From NCBI GenBank assembly GCA_003021005.1, contig PXRI01000021.1, positions 1-44,836 on the forward strand: a stretch of 44,836 nt of DNA. The letters are read 5' to 3'. Below the pieces are notes generated by a model that was not told where the DNA came from, did no database searches, and saw nothing but the letters and a program-made list of their open reading frames with translations. Within the stretch, counting starts at the first letter, position 1. Each line of letters begins with the position of its first letter. Below are positions 32,753 to 40,401 of the stretch, piece after piece. The DNA is from Halobacteriales archaeon QS_1_69_70 (GTDB lineage: Archaea; Halobacteriota; Halobacteria; Halobacteriales; Haloarculaceae). A program made the position numbers and the translations under genes.

Positions 32753-33754
32753 TCAGTCGGGCGAAAGCGCCCGCATCGTCGACTCGATGGCCTCGAGGTC
32801 GGCGGACCTGGGGAACGACACCGAGATGGCCTCGACGCCGTCGATGTCAGTGAACCGCCTGAAGCGCTCGCCGGCGGACTCCGGCGTGCCCCAGACGGCG
32901 AGCTGTTCGAGGAGGTCGTCGGGAACTGCGGCCATCGCGGCCTCGCGGTCGCCGGCCTGCCAGTTGTCGTAGACGGCGTTGGCGACGTCAGCGTGACCCT
33001 GGCGGGCGAGGTTGTCGCGGTAGTATGTCCCCATCCCGCCGACGTAGAAGGCGGCGTGTTGCTTCACGAGCCGCTTCGCCTCGTCGGGGTCCTCGAGGGC
33101 AGCGCATGTGAGCGAGAGCGTGACGCACTGCTCGTCGCGGTCGCGGTCGCCGAGGTCGGCGCCGCGTTCGAAGTCCGCCAGCCGGTCCCGGAGGCCGTCC
33201 CGGGTCAGCATCAGGGCGTGCCAGCCGTCGCCGAACCGGCCGGCGAGTTCGACCGCCTTCGGGCCCATGCCGGCGGTCTCGATCGGCGGGACGGGCTCGG
33301 GCGGGTCACAGCGGAGCCGGAACCCCTCGAGGTCGAAGTACTCGCCGTGGTACTCGACGGGGTCGCCGGTCAGGACCTGCTTGACGATCTCGACGGTCTC
33401 GCGGGTGCGCCGGAGCGGGTTGTCGAAGTCGGCGCCGTGCCAGTTCTCGATGACGATGGGACCGGAGGGCCCGAGGCCGAGCCGGAACCGGCCGTCGGCG
33501 ACCTCCTGGAGGGTCGCGGCGGTCTGGCCAAGGAGGGCTGGCGACCGGGAGTACACCGGCACGATGGAGGTGCCGACGTCGATGGTGTCGGTGGCGTGTG
33601 CGATGCTCGTGAGCGTCGTGACGGCGTCCCGGCCCCACGTCTCGGGGAGCCAGGCGGTGTCGTAGCCGAGGTCCTCGCCGAGGCGGGCCTGCTCGACCAG
33701 TGCGTCCACGCTCGGCTGGGCGGAGACCGGCAGGAACACGTCGCGTTCGGTCAC
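32753..33754 (-). CDS. LLM-class flavin/F420-dependent oxidoreductase (NP1902A-type)
   Basis: 333 residues, ATG 33754. Luciferase-like TIM barrel: FLPVSAQPSVDALVEQARL, EDLGYDTAWLPETWGRDAVT, IDVGTSIVPVYSRSPALLGQTAATLQEV, GRFRLGLGPSGP and PPIETAGMGPKAVELAGRFGDGWH. I recognise the haloarchaeal F420-dependent NP1902A group (TIGR04024, from memory). These enzymes carry hydride transfer with reduced F420 or FMN on unknown substrates. It begins 22 bases after the stop of the SDR gene in the same direction, so the two form an operon; both could act on one hydroxy/keto substrate. Confidence 0.87.
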   Translation of the reverse strand: MTERDVFLPVSAQPSVDALVEQARLGEDLGYDTAWLPETWGRDAVTTLTSIAHATDTIDVGTSIVPVYSRSPALLGQTAATLQEVADGRFRLGLGPSGPIVIENWHGADFDNPLRRTRETVEIVKQVLTGDPVEYHGEYFDLEGFRLRCDPPEPVPPIETAGMGPKAVELAGRFGDGWHALMLTRDGLRDRLADFERGADLGDRDRDEQCVTLSLTCAALEDPDEAKRLVKQHAAFYVGGMGTYYRDNLARQGHADVANAVYDNWQAGDREAAMAAVPDDLLEQLAVWGTPESAGERFRRFTDIDGVEAISVSFPRSADLEAIESTMRALSPD

Positions 33755-33776
33755 CGGTTGGGCCTCCGGTTGGCGG

Positions 33777-34553
33777 TCATACGTTCGGGGACTCCTCGAT
33801 GTCGGGCAGTCCCTTCGCCGTGATGGTCTCCCCGACCATGTAGGAGGACGCGTCGCTGGCGAGGAACTGGACGATGTCGGCGATCTCCTCGGAGAGCCCC
33901 ATCCGTCGCTTCACCTCGCTCCGGTCGACGTCGCCGGCGTCGATCCCCATCTGGGAGGCGACACCGGGGGTGGCGACGAAGCCGGGCGCGATGCAGTTGA
34001 CGCGGATGCCGTGGTCGGCGTACTCGTAGGCCAGCGTGGTGGTGAGGTTGACCACGCCGGCCTTCGCGGCGCCGTAGTGGCTCATGTACGGGGAACCCTG
34101 GGTGCCGGCGACCGACGCGAAGTTGATGATGGTGCCGCCGTCGGCGTCCTGCATCCGCTTTCCGGCGACCTGCGAGCAGTGGAAGGTGCCGTGGAGGTTG
34201 ATATCGACGATGGTCTTCCAGCCGTTCTCCGAAAGGTCGTCGAAGCCGACCATGAACGAGGCGCCGGCATTGTTGATCATCGAGTCCAGGCCGCCGAACG
34301 TCTCGACGGTCGCCTCGACCAGCGCCTCGACGGCGTCCCGGTCCCGGACGTCGCACTCGACGGCGATGGCCTCGCCGGGACGGTCGCTGTCGTTGATCTC
34401 GTCGGCGACAGCCTCGATCTGCTCCTGGGAGCGGGAGGTGACGACGACGTCGGCGCCCTCGTCGGCGAACCGCTTTGCGGTCACCTCCCCGATGCCCTGG
34501 CTGGAGCCGGTGATGATGGCGGTCTGGCCTGCGACGCTGAACTGGTCTAGCAC
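33777..34553 (-). CDS. Short-chain dehydrogenase/reductase
   Basis: 258 residues, ATG 34553. Classical SDR: cofactor loop TGSSQGIG at 15-22, NNAG at 94-97, catalytic Ser147 (FASVAG), Tyr160 and Lys164 (YGAAK), the PG motif IAPGFVATPG, and the C-terminal FLASDASSYMVGETITAKG. The Asp/Arg pattern after beta2 (TSRSQEQ) suggests NADP(H). Complete and of normal length. It reduces a ketone or oxidises an alcohol, unspecified. It is the first gene of a two-gene unit with the F420/LLM oxidoreductase. The 174 bases to the divergent MBL gene hold the two promoters, including GTAAATAAAGG around 34624-34634. Confidence 0.9.
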   Translation of the reverse strand: MLDQFSVAGQTAIITGSSQGIGEVTAKRFADEGADVVVTSRSQEQIEAVADEINDSDRPGEAIAVECDVRDRDAVEALVEATVETFGGLDSMINNAGASFMVGFDDLSENGWKTIVDINLHGTFHCSQVAGKRMQDADGGTIINFASVAGTQGSPYMSHYGAAKAGVVNLTTTLAYEYADHGIRVNCIAPGFVATPGVASQMGIDAGDVDRSEVKRRMGLSEEIADIVQFLASDASSYMVGETITAKGLPDIEESPNV

Positions 34554-34727
34554 CGCCGATCACCCGCCGTGACGGCGCCCGTGGCTCTCCGGGTCATAGA
34601 ACGTCTCGAACCTCCGTCCGGGCGTAAATAAAGGTAAGTCCCCCCACGAACGAAGTGAACGATGGAAAGTCAGCGAGGGATGACCTGAAACGAACTCTTA
34701 TGGTTTGCGGCGGCGTGTTTCCGGCTG

Positions 34728-35690
34728 ATGGACCCCCGGGGCACGGCGCAGGACGTCCACCGGTTGACCTTCGACATCGACTGGCCGCCAGGCACCGTCG
34801 CCTGCTATCTCATCGACGGGCGGGAGACGGTCCTGGTCGACGCCGTCACGCCCGACCACGGGACGGCGTTCGGAGAGCGGCTCGCGGCCCACGACCTCGC
34901 CCCGGCCGACGTCGACCACGTCCTGGTCACGCATCCCCACGTCGACCATATCGGCCAGGTCCCGACCGTGGTCACCGCCGGGGAGCCGATGGTGTACGCA
35001 CCCGCCGGCGTCCGCGAACGGTTCGCCCGTGACACGGCCGAGCTGGCGGCCAGCGTGCGCCGCAACGCCACCGAGGCCGGGTTCCCCGAAGACTGGCAGG
35101 AGATGGCCGTCGACATGGCGGTGGAGTCCCTCGAACGGAACAGCGACCTGCTCGCGCCCGACGCCGTGGACGTCTGGATAGAGCCGGGCGACACCACCGC
35201 CGTCGGCCCCATCGAGGTCGGGGCCGTCCACGTCCCGGGCCACCAAGCCGACCACCTCGCCTACCAGGTCGAGATCGGCGGCGAGTCCGCGCTCTTCGCC
35301 GGCGATATGGCCATCGAGCCGTTGCGGTCGGTCAGCCTCCACGACGGCCTGGACGATGGCCATCGCGAGGCCGTGGACGCCTTCTACGCGGCCCTCGACC
35401 GACTGGCCGCCCTGGAGGTCGACCGCGTCTACCCCGGCCACGGGCCCGTCCACCGGGACCTCCAGGGCGTCGTCAGACGGGACCGCCAGAGCCTCGACGC
35501 CCGCCTCGACGCCGTCCGCGACCTCGTCGCCTACGGGCAAGAGACGGCCGCGGAGGTCGCGTTCGCTCTGGCCGGCGACCGCGACGTCAGGTACCTCATC
35601 CCGGAGACGATGGCGGCGCTGGCACACCTCGAATCGACCGGCGCGGTGTCGGTCGAGCTGGTCGACGGCGTGCGGCGATACAATGCATGA
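34728..35690 (+). CDS. Metallo-beta-lactamase-fold hydrolase
   Basis: 320 residues, ATG 34728, 26 bases after CTCTTATGG (leaderless). The di-metal site HPHVDHIG (69-76) is followed by VPGHQADHLAYQV, LFAGDMAI and VYPGHGPVH, giving the His/Asp ligands of glyoxalase-II-like enzymes. The C-terminal 60 residues (ETAAEVAFALAGDRDVRYLIPETMAALAHLESTGAV) form the winged-helix-like LACTB2 tail. It probably hydrolyses a thioester or phosphodiester. Its stop overlaps the next start by four bases (ATGA). Confidence 0.88.
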   Translation: MDPRGTAQDVHRLTFDIDWPPGTVACYLIDGRETVLVDAVTPDHGTAFGERLAAHDLAPADVDHVLVTHPHVDHIGQVPTVVTAGEPMVYAPAGVRERFARDTAELAASVRRNATEAGFPEDWQEMAVDMAVESLERNSDLLAPDAVDVWIEPGDTTAVGPIEVGAVHVPGHQADHLAYQVEIGGESALFAGDMAIEPLRSVSLHDGLDDGHREAVDAFYAALDRLAALEVDRVYPGHGPVHRDLQGVVRRDRQSLDARLDAVRDLVAYGQETAAEVAFALAGDRDVRYLIPETMAALAHLESTGAVSVELVDGVRRYNA

Positions 35691-36379
35691 GCGGCCCGAC
35701 GCGCCGCTACGAGGCGGTGTTCTGGGACGTCGGCGGCGTGCTCGTCGACCTCCGGTCCGTGCGGGCGGGCTACGCCGCCTTCGTCGCCGAACTGGCCGAC
35801 GACCACGACCTGGCGCCCGAGGAGGCCATAGAGCGCTGGCGGACCCGCCTCGGCGAGTACTTCCGCAGCCGGGAGGGCACCGAGTTTCGGCCCGCCCGGG
35901 AGGGCTACCGGCGGGCCACCGCGGCGCTCTTCGATGGCGACCCGCCCGCCGGCTGGGAGGCGACGTTCGACCGGGCGAGTAGCGCGGCGCTCCGGGCCGA
36001 GCCCGGCGCCGTCGAGACGGTCGAGACGCTCGCCGCCGCCGGGGTGACCCAGGCCATCGTCTCCGACATCGACACCCGCGAGGCCGAGTCGATGCTCGAG
36101 TCCTTCGGCATCCGGGACCGCTTCGACCACGTCACGACCTCCGAGGCCGTCGGCCACACCAAGCCGGACGAGCGCATGTTCCGGCACGCCCTCGCGGGGA
36201 CGGGCGTCGACCCCGAGGATGCGCTGATGGTCGGGGACCGCTACGAGCACGACGTCGAGGGCGCGGCCGCCGTCGGCCTCGCGGCGGCGGGCTACGGCGA
36301 GGACGCCTGGGGGCCGGCGGCGACCCACGAGCTGGCGTCCCTCCGGGAGCTGCCGGCCGTTGTCGGCATCCGGGACTGA
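35687..36379 (+). CDS. HAD-superfamily hydrolase
   Basis: 230 residues, ATG 35687 overlapping the MBL stop. HAD motifs: I FWDVGGVLVD with the nucleophile Asp14, where the usual DxD second Asp is Gly (DVG), which is common in dehalogenase/epoxide-hydrolase-like subgroups; II AIVSDIDT; III HTKPDERMF; IV MVGDRYEHDVEGAAAVG. The cap domain lies between residues 20 and 105. It may hydrolyse phosphate or halo esters. The missing second Asp makes a plain phosphatase less certain. Cotranslation with the MBL protein suggests a two-step reaction. A perfect 14-base palindrome lies 57 bases after its stop. Confidence 0.87.
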   Translation: MSGPTRRYEAVFWDVGGVLVDLRSVRAGYAAFVAELADDHDLAPEEAIERWRTRLGEYFRSREGTEFRPAREGYRRATAALFDGDPPAGWEATFDRASSAALRAEPGAVETVETLAAAGVTQAIVSDIDTREAESMLESFGIRDRFDHVTTSEAVGHTKPDERMFRHALAGTGVDPEDALMVGDRYEHDVEGAAAVGLAAAGYGEDAWGPAATHELASLRELPAVVGIRD

Positions 36380-36435
36380 GTACCGGGCCCGGTCGACGGG
36401 TGTCCAGCCCGGAGGAACGAGGATGTCCGGGGCTG

Positions 36436-36449
36436 CCGGCTGCAGCCGG
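36436..36449 (+). terminator. Palindrome followed by T-rich stretch after the HAD gene
   Basis: CCGGCTGCAGCCGG, a perfect 14-base palindrome, followed by TTTGTGTGTATT. It may end the MBL-HAD transcript, although archaeal terminators often need only the T-run. Confidence 0.45.
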
Positions 36450-36499
36450 TTTGTGTGTATTAGGGACGATTGGAGTGTGGGTCACCGGGCCTGCCGGCT

Positions 36500-36582
36500 G
36501 GGGGCGGGTCTGGGGGTCTTTGGGGGTGATGGCTCCGACTGATCGGTGGGACCGGGATGGATGGTCCCGGTCGGCCGGGACC
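36500..36582 (+). promoter_or_regulatory. G-quadruplex-type motif and two competing hairpins
   Basis: Four G-runs at 36500-36526 (G5, C, G3, TCT, G5, TCTTT, G5) meet the canonical quadruplex pattern. Right after, GACCGGGA (36550-36557) pairs with TCCCGGTC (36565-36572). The overlapping GGTCCCGG (36563-36570) pairs instead with CCGGGACC (36575-36582) over a TCGG loop. The two 8-bp stems exclude each other. The region is upstream of the TATA box CTTATCC (36628-36634) of the next SDR, so it is outside that gene's leaderless mRNA. Confidence 0.5.
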
Positions 36583-36660
36583 GCCACCGCGGCCGTCCAG
36601 CACCCGCCTCGCATCGCCGGCGGAATCCTTATCCTGTAACCTGCGGATAGCCGTCTTGCA

Positions 36661-37358
36661 ATGGACTTCGGACTCGACGACAAGACCGCGCTCGTGACGG
36701 GCGGGGCCGGACGCATCGGGAGCGAGGACTGCCGCGTGCTCGCCCGGGAGGGCGCGGAGGTCGTCATCGCGACCTCACCGATCGCGACGACGTCGCCGAC
36801 ACCGTCGCCGCACTCGAGGCGGAGACCGGCGGCATCGACGTCCTCGTGAACAACGCCGGGATGGTCGACGCCCGCGACAGGGTCGAGGACTTCGACGACG
36901 ACATCTGGGATCGGGACGTCTCAGTGAACCTCACCGGCGCCTACAACGTCACCCGCGAGGTCTACCCCGAGATGAAATCGCGGGAGTGGGGCCGCATCAT
37001 CAGCATGTCCTCGATGGCAGGCTGGCAGGGCGGCTTCGGTCAGCTGTCGTACTCGGCGACGAAGGCCGCGCTCATCGGGTTCGGCAAGACCCTCGCGCTC
37101 GAGGGCGCCCAGCACGGCGTCACCTCCAACGTCATCGCGCCCAGCATCGTGGTCGGCCAGCTCGCCGAGCTGCCCATCGACCAGCTCGAGCAGGTCGACG
37201 AGCACTTCGCCCGCATCGCGAAGGTCACGCCGATGCGGCAGCTCGGCACGGAGACCGACGTCGCCACCCTCGTCGCCTTCCTCGCCAGCGAACAGTCCAG
37301 CTACATCACCGGACAGGTCGTCGGCGTCACCGGCGGCATCGACCTGTTCACTTTCTAG
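36661..37358 (+). pseudogene. Short-chain dehydrogenase/reductase, internal deletion and frame change
   Basis: From ATG 36661: DDKTALVTGGAGRIG (cofactor loop) and CRVLAREGAEVVI up to about 36769. From 36771 the +2 frame continues DLTDRDDVADTVAALEAETGG, IDVLVNNAG, the catalytic SMAGW...YSATK region, NVIAPSIV and the normal end QSSYITGQVVGVTGGIDLFTF. The expected 20-25 residues of strand 3 are missing with loss of frame. The gene is otherwise complete and follows CTTATCC by about 30 bases. The junction lies inside a perfect inverted repeat, GAGGTCG (36757-36763) with CGACCTC (36770-36776). Translation from the ATG would stop within 63 codons. Confidence 0.85.
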
Positions 37359-37375
37359 ATCACCCACTTTTTACT

Positions 37376-37905
37376 CGCTCGGGTTCCGCGCCCGCGGCGC
37401 GGAACCGCTCGCTCGCAAAAACTTGGGGAAAAACCACCGCCCCGGCCGCTCCCTGCGGTCGCGGCCGGTGAACCTCGCTCGCTTCGCTCGCGCGGATGCT
37501 TGCCCTCCACTTTTACTCGTCGGGTTTCTCGCACGCGGCTGACGGCTCGCGGCAGCTCGTGGCTCTCGACGGCTCGCGGGTCGCTTCCGCTCTTCGCTCG
37601 CCAAATGGAGGCGCTCCATGGCCCACGGCTCACTCCGGCTCACGGCTCCCTCCGGTCGTAGTTCGCACGTTCGGAGGTCTCCCTACGGCCGACCTCCCAT
37701 TCGCCGGCAGAGTTTCGCTCTGCCGAGCCCTCGCTCGCTTCGCTCGCGAGGACACCGTTCGCTCGTCCGGCGGCCTCCCTCGTTCACGGCTCGCTTCGCT
37801 CACCGTTCACGCATTCGGAGCCGCTCCCTCCGGTCACGGCTCCCTCCGGTCGGCCGCCCGCCGCTCGCCGCCGGTGAAACCGCGACTCATCCCGTTCGTC
37901 AGTGT
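37376..37905 (-). repeat. GC-rich mosaic repeat island C
   Basis: About 530 bases after the broken SDR, composed of GCTCGCTTCGCTCGCG, CGTTCGCTCGTCCGGCGGC, CTCCCTCCGGTCGG and CACTCCGGCTCACGGC-like strings. It has the same vocabulary and strand as island B. The double-hairpin core is at 37705-37751: CGGCAGAG (37705-37712) with CTCTGCCG (37718-37725), then CCTCGC with GCGAGG (37746-37751). Open frames in it encode only Arg/Ser/Pro-rich repeats and are not genes. Confidence 0.85.
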
Positions 37906-38070
37906 ATGCTCGCGCGTTCTTGCTCGGCTAGAGTGTCGGGTTAGGGGACCCCCGCCGTCAGGAACCCACTCACGGATCGCGACGATATCGTCGTACGCAC
38001 GGTCGATATCCCGAATAGCGTCACGTACCTCGCCGGCCCTCGGCGCGGGATCATTTTCGTACAACAGCAA
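37834..38070 (-). pseudogene. Gene remnant of unknown family running into island C
   Basis: On the minus strand from about 38093 the frame reads VVDDVPYGLLLYENDPAPRA, then GEVRDAIRDIDRAYDDIVAI and REWVPDGGG, convincing protein sequence with A/T-ending codons unlike the neighbours. It then changes to Arg-rich repeat translation inside island C. No ATG is available at the 5' end (only TTG at 38070) and a stop precedes the protein-like part. Probably the surviving middle of an acquired gene whose 3' end was replaced by the repeat island. Family not recognised. Confidence 0.4.
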
Positions 38071-38250
38071 TCCGTAGGGTACGTCATCGACGACTTACTC
38101 ATCGTCTGCAGTCAGGGCCGTCCAGTCTTGGGGTAGCAGAATACAGCCCGATGGGCTACTATTCCCCGGACGGTGACTGGTCACGTACCATCAGGTCTTG
38201 CCTGGCCCCTGTCGAAAAGACTTATTGTAAATCATATATACTCCGGCTTC

Positions 38251-38913
38251 ATGGAGCGTCGGCAGTTCGTCACTATGGTAGGTGTGGGGGTGGTGCTCAC
38301 TCCGCTCGCAGGGTGTTCAATCCTGAGCGGGGAGGCAGTCGAGACACCGACGTCGACGGGAACGCTGACTGAAACCCGGACACCGAGAACTCGGGGGTCG
38401 ACTGAGTCACCAGAAACGACCGAGACCTCCTCTGAAACGCCGGACCCAACGCCGGAATTACAGATAGCTGAGACACCGACCTCGAAGTTCCCACAACCTG
38501 AGATGGGAGAGCCAATCATTCGAAATCAACCGGAAGACTACCGGACGGTCGAAATCGGGAGTCGAGAGAACGTCGACACGCCGGTCGTCGGACACGCTAA
38601 CGGGCCGTTTCACCTGCATATCTTTCGATACACCCCCACGGACGTCTTCTATGAAATCCAGATAGTCGATCTCGATGCCGACGCAGTTCTCCGCCACGAA
38701 GGGTTCACAATTCCCGCTGAACGCGCGCTCCACATCGTGTTCAACGAGCCATCCACGTATGCGTTGAACCTCTATGACCACGATTACGACAACGGATGGA
38801 CCGCCGGCATCGAGAAAGATCGGTTCGACTGTAATTTTCATCGGAGCAACTTCTTCGCACTCGATGGCGGCGACTTCAGGTGGAACACCCTGAGTTCACG
38901 CGCAGACTGTTAA
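38251..38913 (+). CDS. Tat-exported lipoprotein of unknown function
   Basis: 220 residues, ATG 38251, with CTTATTGTAAA about 28 bases and ATATATA about 15 bases upstream. Signal MERRQFVTMVGVGVVLTPLAGC has an RR pair and lipobox LAGC (Cys at 22). Residues 27-85 are a Thr/Glu/Pro/Ser linker. The mature domain (about 95-220) is beta-rich and aromatic (FHLHIFRYTPTDVFYEIQIVD, HIVFNEPSTYALNLYDHDYD) with a pair of late cysteines. Codon use and base content are clearly less GC-rich than in the flanking genes, suggesting acquisition. No family recognised; a surface-exposed binding protein is the most that can be said. Confidence 0.75.
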   Translation: MERRQFVTMVGVGVVLTPLAGCSILSGEAVETPTSTGTLTETRTPRTRGSTESPETTETSSETPDPTPELQIAETPTSKFPQPEMGEPIIRNQPEDYRTVEIGSRENVDTPVVGHANGPFHLHIFRYTPTDVFYEIQIVDLDADAVLRHEGFTIPAERALHIVFNEPSTYALNLYDHDYDNGWTAGIEKDRFDCNFHRSNFFALDGGDFRWNTLSSRADC

Positions 38914-39259
38914 TCGCTCTGGGTCCTCACCAGTGACAGCTGTTCTCTCCTCCACTAACGACTCCCGTTCGGACAGGCTTCCAGATTTCGTGAGAGATTT
39001 CATCGGGCTTACTGAATGCACCCTCTGGATCTTGCACGCTACTTCTGACTGGGATCAAGGTTGTGCCGATCTGATCCACTCAATCGTTCGCCTGTATCGA
39101 CCGATTCCGCCCGTCCGTCGTCGATGGTCGACGGAGTTCGCGAGACCTCATCTCCGCATTCGCGGTATCACGCTGTTCTTCCCTTTGAGTAGAAATTCCG
39201 TATACGCTTGCGTGGAGCTATGGTAAGGAGTAACATCAACCATTTCACCCAATACAGCG
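38914..39259. other. Gene-poor debris region of reduced GC
   Basis: About 345 bases between the lipoprotein and the SDR relic. A 97-codon frame at 38933-39226 exists on the plus strand, but its translation (WILHATSDWDQGCADLIHS...) matches no family I know, has only a GTG start and no promoter I can place. I see no reliable gene. Confidence 0.4.
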
Positions 39260-39423
39260 AGGTAGTACTGATCAGGGGCGCGGGCTCCGGCTAGTAGTTG
39301 CTGCTGTCCTCGCTGTCGAACGCCAGCTTCGTCGCCCTGCTCTCGAGCAAACAGTCCGACTACATCACGGGCAAGGTCATTGGCATCACGGGCGGCATCG
39401 GTCGTTTGCGCTCGATAGGATAA
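39260..39423 (+). pseudogene. Scar of a short-chain dehydrogenase gene
   Basis: Two pieces of an SDR lie almost next to each other. Near 39260-39293 the frame reads EVVLIRGAGSG then stop, resembling the SDR cofactor loop VTGAGSGIG. At 39316-39423 it reads SFVALLSSKQSDYITGKVIG and ITGGIG, resembling the SDR C terminus (compare QSSYITGQVVGVTGGI at the end of the gene at 36661-37358). Some 200 codons between are gone. Confidence 0.55.
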
Positions 39424-39426
39424 AAA

Positions 39427-39921
39427 TTAAATTTCACTACGAGCGAGCGTACCTGTATTCGTGCGTTCGGGAACGTTTGATCCAGGACAATATGGTGGAT
39501 AGTCTGGTTGATTTCCGAGTTGTCCGGTCCACTGAATGCGTACAATCGCTGTTGTATTATTAGCCTTTGAGATGTTTGAGATAGCGACGTGACTTCCTTT
39601 ATCGATAGGATATGTGCCGCCGACTGAACGCCAGGTTAGGTCTTGGACGTTTGACCGCCTCTCAATGATGATTGTAACCTCTTGGGTCGTATTTGTGTAT
39701 AAGATATCTCCGCCTACGTGACGAACAGTTACAGTTTTTGATGAGGCTTCATATGAGACATTGAACTCCGTTGTGGGAATGGTAGATTCGGTTTTGGTAC
39801 CCAGTTCGCCGGAACATCCGAATGGAACTAGTAACTGCGGAAATACTGAAATTCCAAGAATGTAATAACCAGCAATGATGAATACAATGATTACAGCCCA
39901 AGTCCGTTTCTGAAAAGTCAT
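39427..39921 (-). CDS. Secreted or membrane-anchored pilin-like protein
   Basis: 164 residues, ATG 39921, preceded by the AT-rich box TAGGTATAAAAAAG. One N-terminal hydrophobic helix, WAVIIVFIIAGYYILGISVF (about 8-27), then an extracytoplasmic domain with VTVRHVGGDILYTNTTQEVTI, several NxT/S glycosylation sites and two cysteines. The strand pattern around GGDIL resembles the archaeal type IV pilin/archaellin-like beta domain, but the peptidase III cleavage motif is not clear, so the assignment is weak. It is among the most AT-rich coding sequence of the window, pointing to horizontal acquisition. Confidence 0.6.
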   Translation of the reverse strand: MTFQKRTWAVIIVFIIAGYYILGISVFPQLLVPFGCSGELGTKTESTIPTTEFNVSYEASSKTVTVRHVGGDILYTNTTQEVTIIIERRSNVQDLTWRSVGGTYPIDKGSHVAISNISKANNTTAIVRIQWTGQLGNQPDYPPYCPGSNVPERTNTGTLARSEI

Positions 39922-40082
39922 CTTTTTTATACCTATTAACGGAAAACCCCGGCGCTTCCTGCTTCTACGGTCGTTTTTGATAGATCACGGCGAATCCTGC
40001 GTGGTCAGAATACATGAATAGTGGTTTGCGGTAACCTATATTAAAGATTGCTCCAAAATCAAAGACCATGTTTAATTAATCG

Positions 40083-40224
40083 AGAGCCGGCTGGTTAGCC
40101 AGTGACGGGCGGGACCTCGAATTGGGGCCGACCGCTCGTGGAGCGAGGCCGACGCACGCATGGCCGCCGGTCGCGCGCAACGAAGCCCTGCCCGCCAGCG
40201 GGAGGGGGCGGTCGGACACGCTGT
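40083..40224 (+). ncRNA. Candidate structured RNA or mobile-element end: GC-rich block in AT-rich spacer
   Basis: A 140-base GC-rich block stands in an otherwise AT-rich 480-base spacer and is preceded by the TATA-like TTTAATTAA (40071-40079). It has strong self-complementarity: CCGACCGC (40129-40136) with GCGGTCGG (40208-40215), a local CGCTC/GAGCG hairpin inside, GGGCGGG near 40107 with CCCGCC near 40191, and CTGG-TTAG-CCAG at 40091-40102. No protein frame is convincing. A stable RNA, or an end hairpin left by an insertion element, are the alternatives. Confidence 0.3.
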
Positions 40225-40401
40225 CATAATCGCCGAATTACGCTCATACCACATAACTAACCACTACTGTACTCCCTGCCGAAACAGCTAATACCCTCTC
40301 TACGTTCTCCTAACGCTGTCCGAATTGGGTCCAAGTCGGTCGATCGGACGGCGGACGACCCGAGGACAGGTTATTACCGGCGGCGGCCGCCAGACCCACG
40401 C

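Noticed and set aside
38933-39226. 97-codon plus-strand frame between the lipoprotein and the SDR scar
   Set aside because: GTG start, no promoter box at the right distance and no recognisable fold; probably chance.
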